NCBI GenBank assembly: GCA_965206775.1
Contig: CBDBKU010000003.1
Span: 1,736,001-1,800,000, forward strand
Length of the DNA stretch: 64,000 bases
Reading direction: 5' to 3'
Origin: VXMF01 sp965206775
Lineage (GTDB): Bacteria > Acidobacteriota > Terriglobia > Bryobacterales > UBA6623
Position numbers and translations under genes: made by a program. The notes beneath the pieces were generated by a model, which saw only the letters and a program-made list of their open reading frames with translations, did no database searches and was not told the DNA's origin. This document shows positions 62,775 through 64,000 of the stretch, piece after piece (position 1 is the stretch's first letter; each line of letters opens with the position of its first letter).

Positions 62775-63260
62775 GTGGAGTCATCGAGCGAGAATCAGGT
62801 CGATCGTCTGAGTGCATCCGAGGCTTCGAAGGGCCGCTCGGTGATCGACGAACGCGCGTCGGAAGAAAGCACTCTCCTTGTCCGGCCCGCCCGGGCTGGT
62901 GAGATGCCGCGAATACGGGAACTCATCGCTTACTTTCCGAAGGAGCTCCTTCAAGCAGATGTCCCGCGCATCCAGTCCTTCTTCGTCGCGGAGCATCGTG
63001 GTTCCATCGTCGGTTGCTGCGCATTGCAAATCTACTCCAAGCGCTTGGCCGAGGTCCGCAGCCTAGCCGTTCACCCCGACTACCGCGGCAGGGGAATTGC
63101 CGCGCGGCTGGTCGATGCGTGCCGGGAGAGAGGGCGGGAGCGTCGAGTGCGACAGCTCTTCGCCGTCACGAGCGAACCGGGGTTTTTCGAAGGTCGCGGA
63201 TTCACCATGCACGCGGGCTGGAAGACGGCCCTCTTCGCGAACCTCGACGACGATTCGTGA
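62775..63260 (+). CDS. GNAT-family N-acetyltransferase
   Basis: 161 residues. After a non-conserved N-terminal 35 residues comes the GNAT fold: TLLVRPARAGEMPRIRELIA, FFVAEHRGSIVGCCALQIYS, LAEVRSLAVHPDYRGRGIAA with the acetyl-CoA pyrophosphate-binding R-G-x-G-x-A loop, and FFEGRGFTMHAGWKTALF. It resembles the ArgA-like GNATs used in arginine biosynthesis (e.g. in fused or stand-alone N-acetylglutamate synthases), but the substrate is uncertain. The start is a GTG at 62775, 26 nt after the DUF255 stop, so it may be cotranscribed. Confidence 0.82.
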   Translation: MESSSENQVDRLSASEASKGRSVIDERASEESTLLVRPARAGEMPRIRELIAYFPKELLQADVPRIQSFFVAEHRGSIVGCCALQIYSKRLAEVRSLAVHPDYRGRGIAARLVDACRERGRERRVRQLFAVTSEPGFFEGRGFTMHAGWKTALFANLDDDS

Positions 63261-63377
63261 TCCTGCGCGGCCACCAGCCGCAAAGCGGCGACCGCCGACG
63301 GGTCTAGATGCGAGCTGCGCCTGTGTCACCATAATGCTTGAGATCCGCATCCGGGCGGCGCGGACCTTCGACTCCCC

Positions 63378-63869
63378 ATGCATTGGAACCGCGTGACCGT
63401 CGGTGGCGGGCTGATCGGCGCGCTGATTGTCGCCGGCGCGATCATCGTCTACAACTGGAATGCTACCCCTCGCCTGGATGGGGAAGTCACGGAAGTCCGG
63501 ACACTCGGCATGGACGGCGGAAGCTCCGTGGCGATTATAAACTTCGAAGCTTCGAACGCATCGAACTACGAAGTATCGATCACTGGACGCGAGATAGCTG
63601 TGGTTGACGCGGCTGGAAACCTGCTGGAAGGGCGGATTCTCAGCGTGTTCGACATCCAGCAGCTCTTCCAGTACTTCCCGGCGCTCGGTGGCATGAAAGA
63701 TGAGCCGTTGGTGGACAAACGGTACCTTGCATCCGGCGAATCAGTCCGCGGTCTAGCCGCAGCTCGGTTTGAAATCCCGAAACACGAGCTCGATATCCGC
63801 CAGGAGATCATCTTTCGCACATTCGACGTAAAGCAACGCAGAACAGAAATCCGCCAGGTTTCCGATTAA
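63378..63869 (+). CDS. Membrane-anchored protein of unknown function
   Basis: 163 residues. A single N-terminal membrane helix (TVGGGLIGALIVAGAIIVYN) is followed by a beta-rich domain (GEVTEVRTLGMDGGSSVAII, YEVSITGREIAVVDAAGN, FEIPKHELDIRQEIIFRTFD), probably in the periplasm. The domain has an immunoglobulin-like strand pattern with a conserved-looking SGESVRGLAAARFEIP. I do not recognise a named family. It ends 12 nt before the NifU/IscU-like start, so the two may be one transcript. Confidence 0.65.
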   Translation: MHWNRVTVGGGLIGALIVAGAIIVYNWNATPRLDGEVTEVRTLGMDGGSSVAIINFEASNASNYEVSITGREIAVVDAAGNLLEGRILSVFDIQQLFQYFPALGGMKDEPLVDKRYLASGESVRGLAAARFEIPKHELDIRQEIIFRTFDVKQRRTEIRQVSD

Positions 63870-63881
63870 GCGAAACCCGCC

Positions 63882-64000
63882 GTGTACAGCGAAGTTCTCC
63901 TCGACCATTTCCGCAACCCCCGCCGAGTCGGGTCCCTTGACCCGCCCGCGGTGACCGTTCGGGTCGAGAACCCGATCTGCGGAGACATCATGACCTTGTC
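63882..64000 (+). CDS. NifU/IscU-like Fe-S scaffold protein, N-terminal fragment (window edge)
   Basis: From a GTG at 63882 the frame stays open to the window end: YSEVLLDHFRNPRRVGSL, then RVENPICGDIMTL. The YSxxVxDHFxNPRNVG start and the NPxCGD site with the first cluster-binding cysteine are typical of the NifU N-terminal/IscU scaffold that assembles iron-sulfur clusters. The start codon gives exactly the family N-terminus. Too little is visible to tell IscU, SufU and NifU apart. Confidence 0.8.
   Translation, partial: MYSEVLLDHFRNPRRVGSLDPPAVTVRVENPICGDIMTL

Overview
This is a 64 kb, GC-rich, densely coding bacterial chromosome segment. It most resembles an acidobacterium of the Solibacter/Bryobacter type. 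The grounds are a DUF1800-DUF1501 secreted pair, a cytochrome c/WD40 + PPC-repeat + DUF1549/DUF1553 operon, FGly-type sulfatases, a tagaturonate epimerase, and a glycine-rich exported protein with an acidobacterial-looking KKDYSTW/SPWAK N-terminus. Planctomycetota share several of these families and are the main alternative. No rRNA or tRNA gene and no CRISPR array was recognised.

Layout. 1-18 kb is mostly ordinary chromosome: uxaE (cut by the window edge), the DUF1800-DUF1501 operon, a CaiB-type CoA transferase, hisS, the glycine-rich exported protein, a six-repeat S1 protein, enolase, a decayed M48 protease, a ribBX-type riboflavin gene, a TPR protein and a sulfatase. An orphan HsdR-N-like protein, an M50 protease, a second sulfatase, a small secreted protein and a penicillin-acylase-like lipoprotein follow, to 24.5 kb.

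24.6-40.5 kb is the accessory zone. It holds a complete IS1634-like element (24674-26719, ends identified) and then a three-gene cassette: AAA_14/DUF4143 ATPase, 1349-aa P-loop NTPase with a C-terminal nuclease-like domain, and GIY-YIG/DUF4357 protein with a frameshift. After it come remnants of a surface-protein repeat and a VapC toxin, a Kef-type antiporter, a second PIN remnant, a solo right end of the same IS, a membrane serine hydrolase, and a brnT-brnA toxin-antitoxin pair with a good sigma70-type promoter.

41-64 kb returns to resident genes. They include an EMO-like membrane Fe-S oxidoreductase, the cytochrome c/WD40-PPC-DUF1549/1553 operon, and a chaperone operon (TPR protein, J-like protein without HPD, GrpE, Hsp70, zinc ribbon). 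YtxH and DUF948-like membrane proteins, a Gfo/Idh/MocA oxidoreductase, a divergent protoglobin/MarR pair with palindromic operators, a catalase C-terminal remnant, exonuclease III, an outer-membrane barrel protein, a DUF255 protein, a GNAT acetyltransferase, an anchored protein of unknown function and the start of a NifU/IscU-like gene complete the window.

Points that cut across genes: several start codons (GTG, ATG) sit 6-8 nt after a TAnnnT box with no Shine-Dalgarno sequence, suggesting frequent leaderless transcripts. There are at least five decayed genes (M48 protease, two PIN toxins, catalase, surface-repeat fragment), a frameshifted GIY-YIG gene and an IS remnant. The best candidates for new biology are the NTPase-nuclease cassette (26890-33275), the MarR/protoglobin switch (57273-58519) and the self-contained Hsp70 operon (49225-54642).
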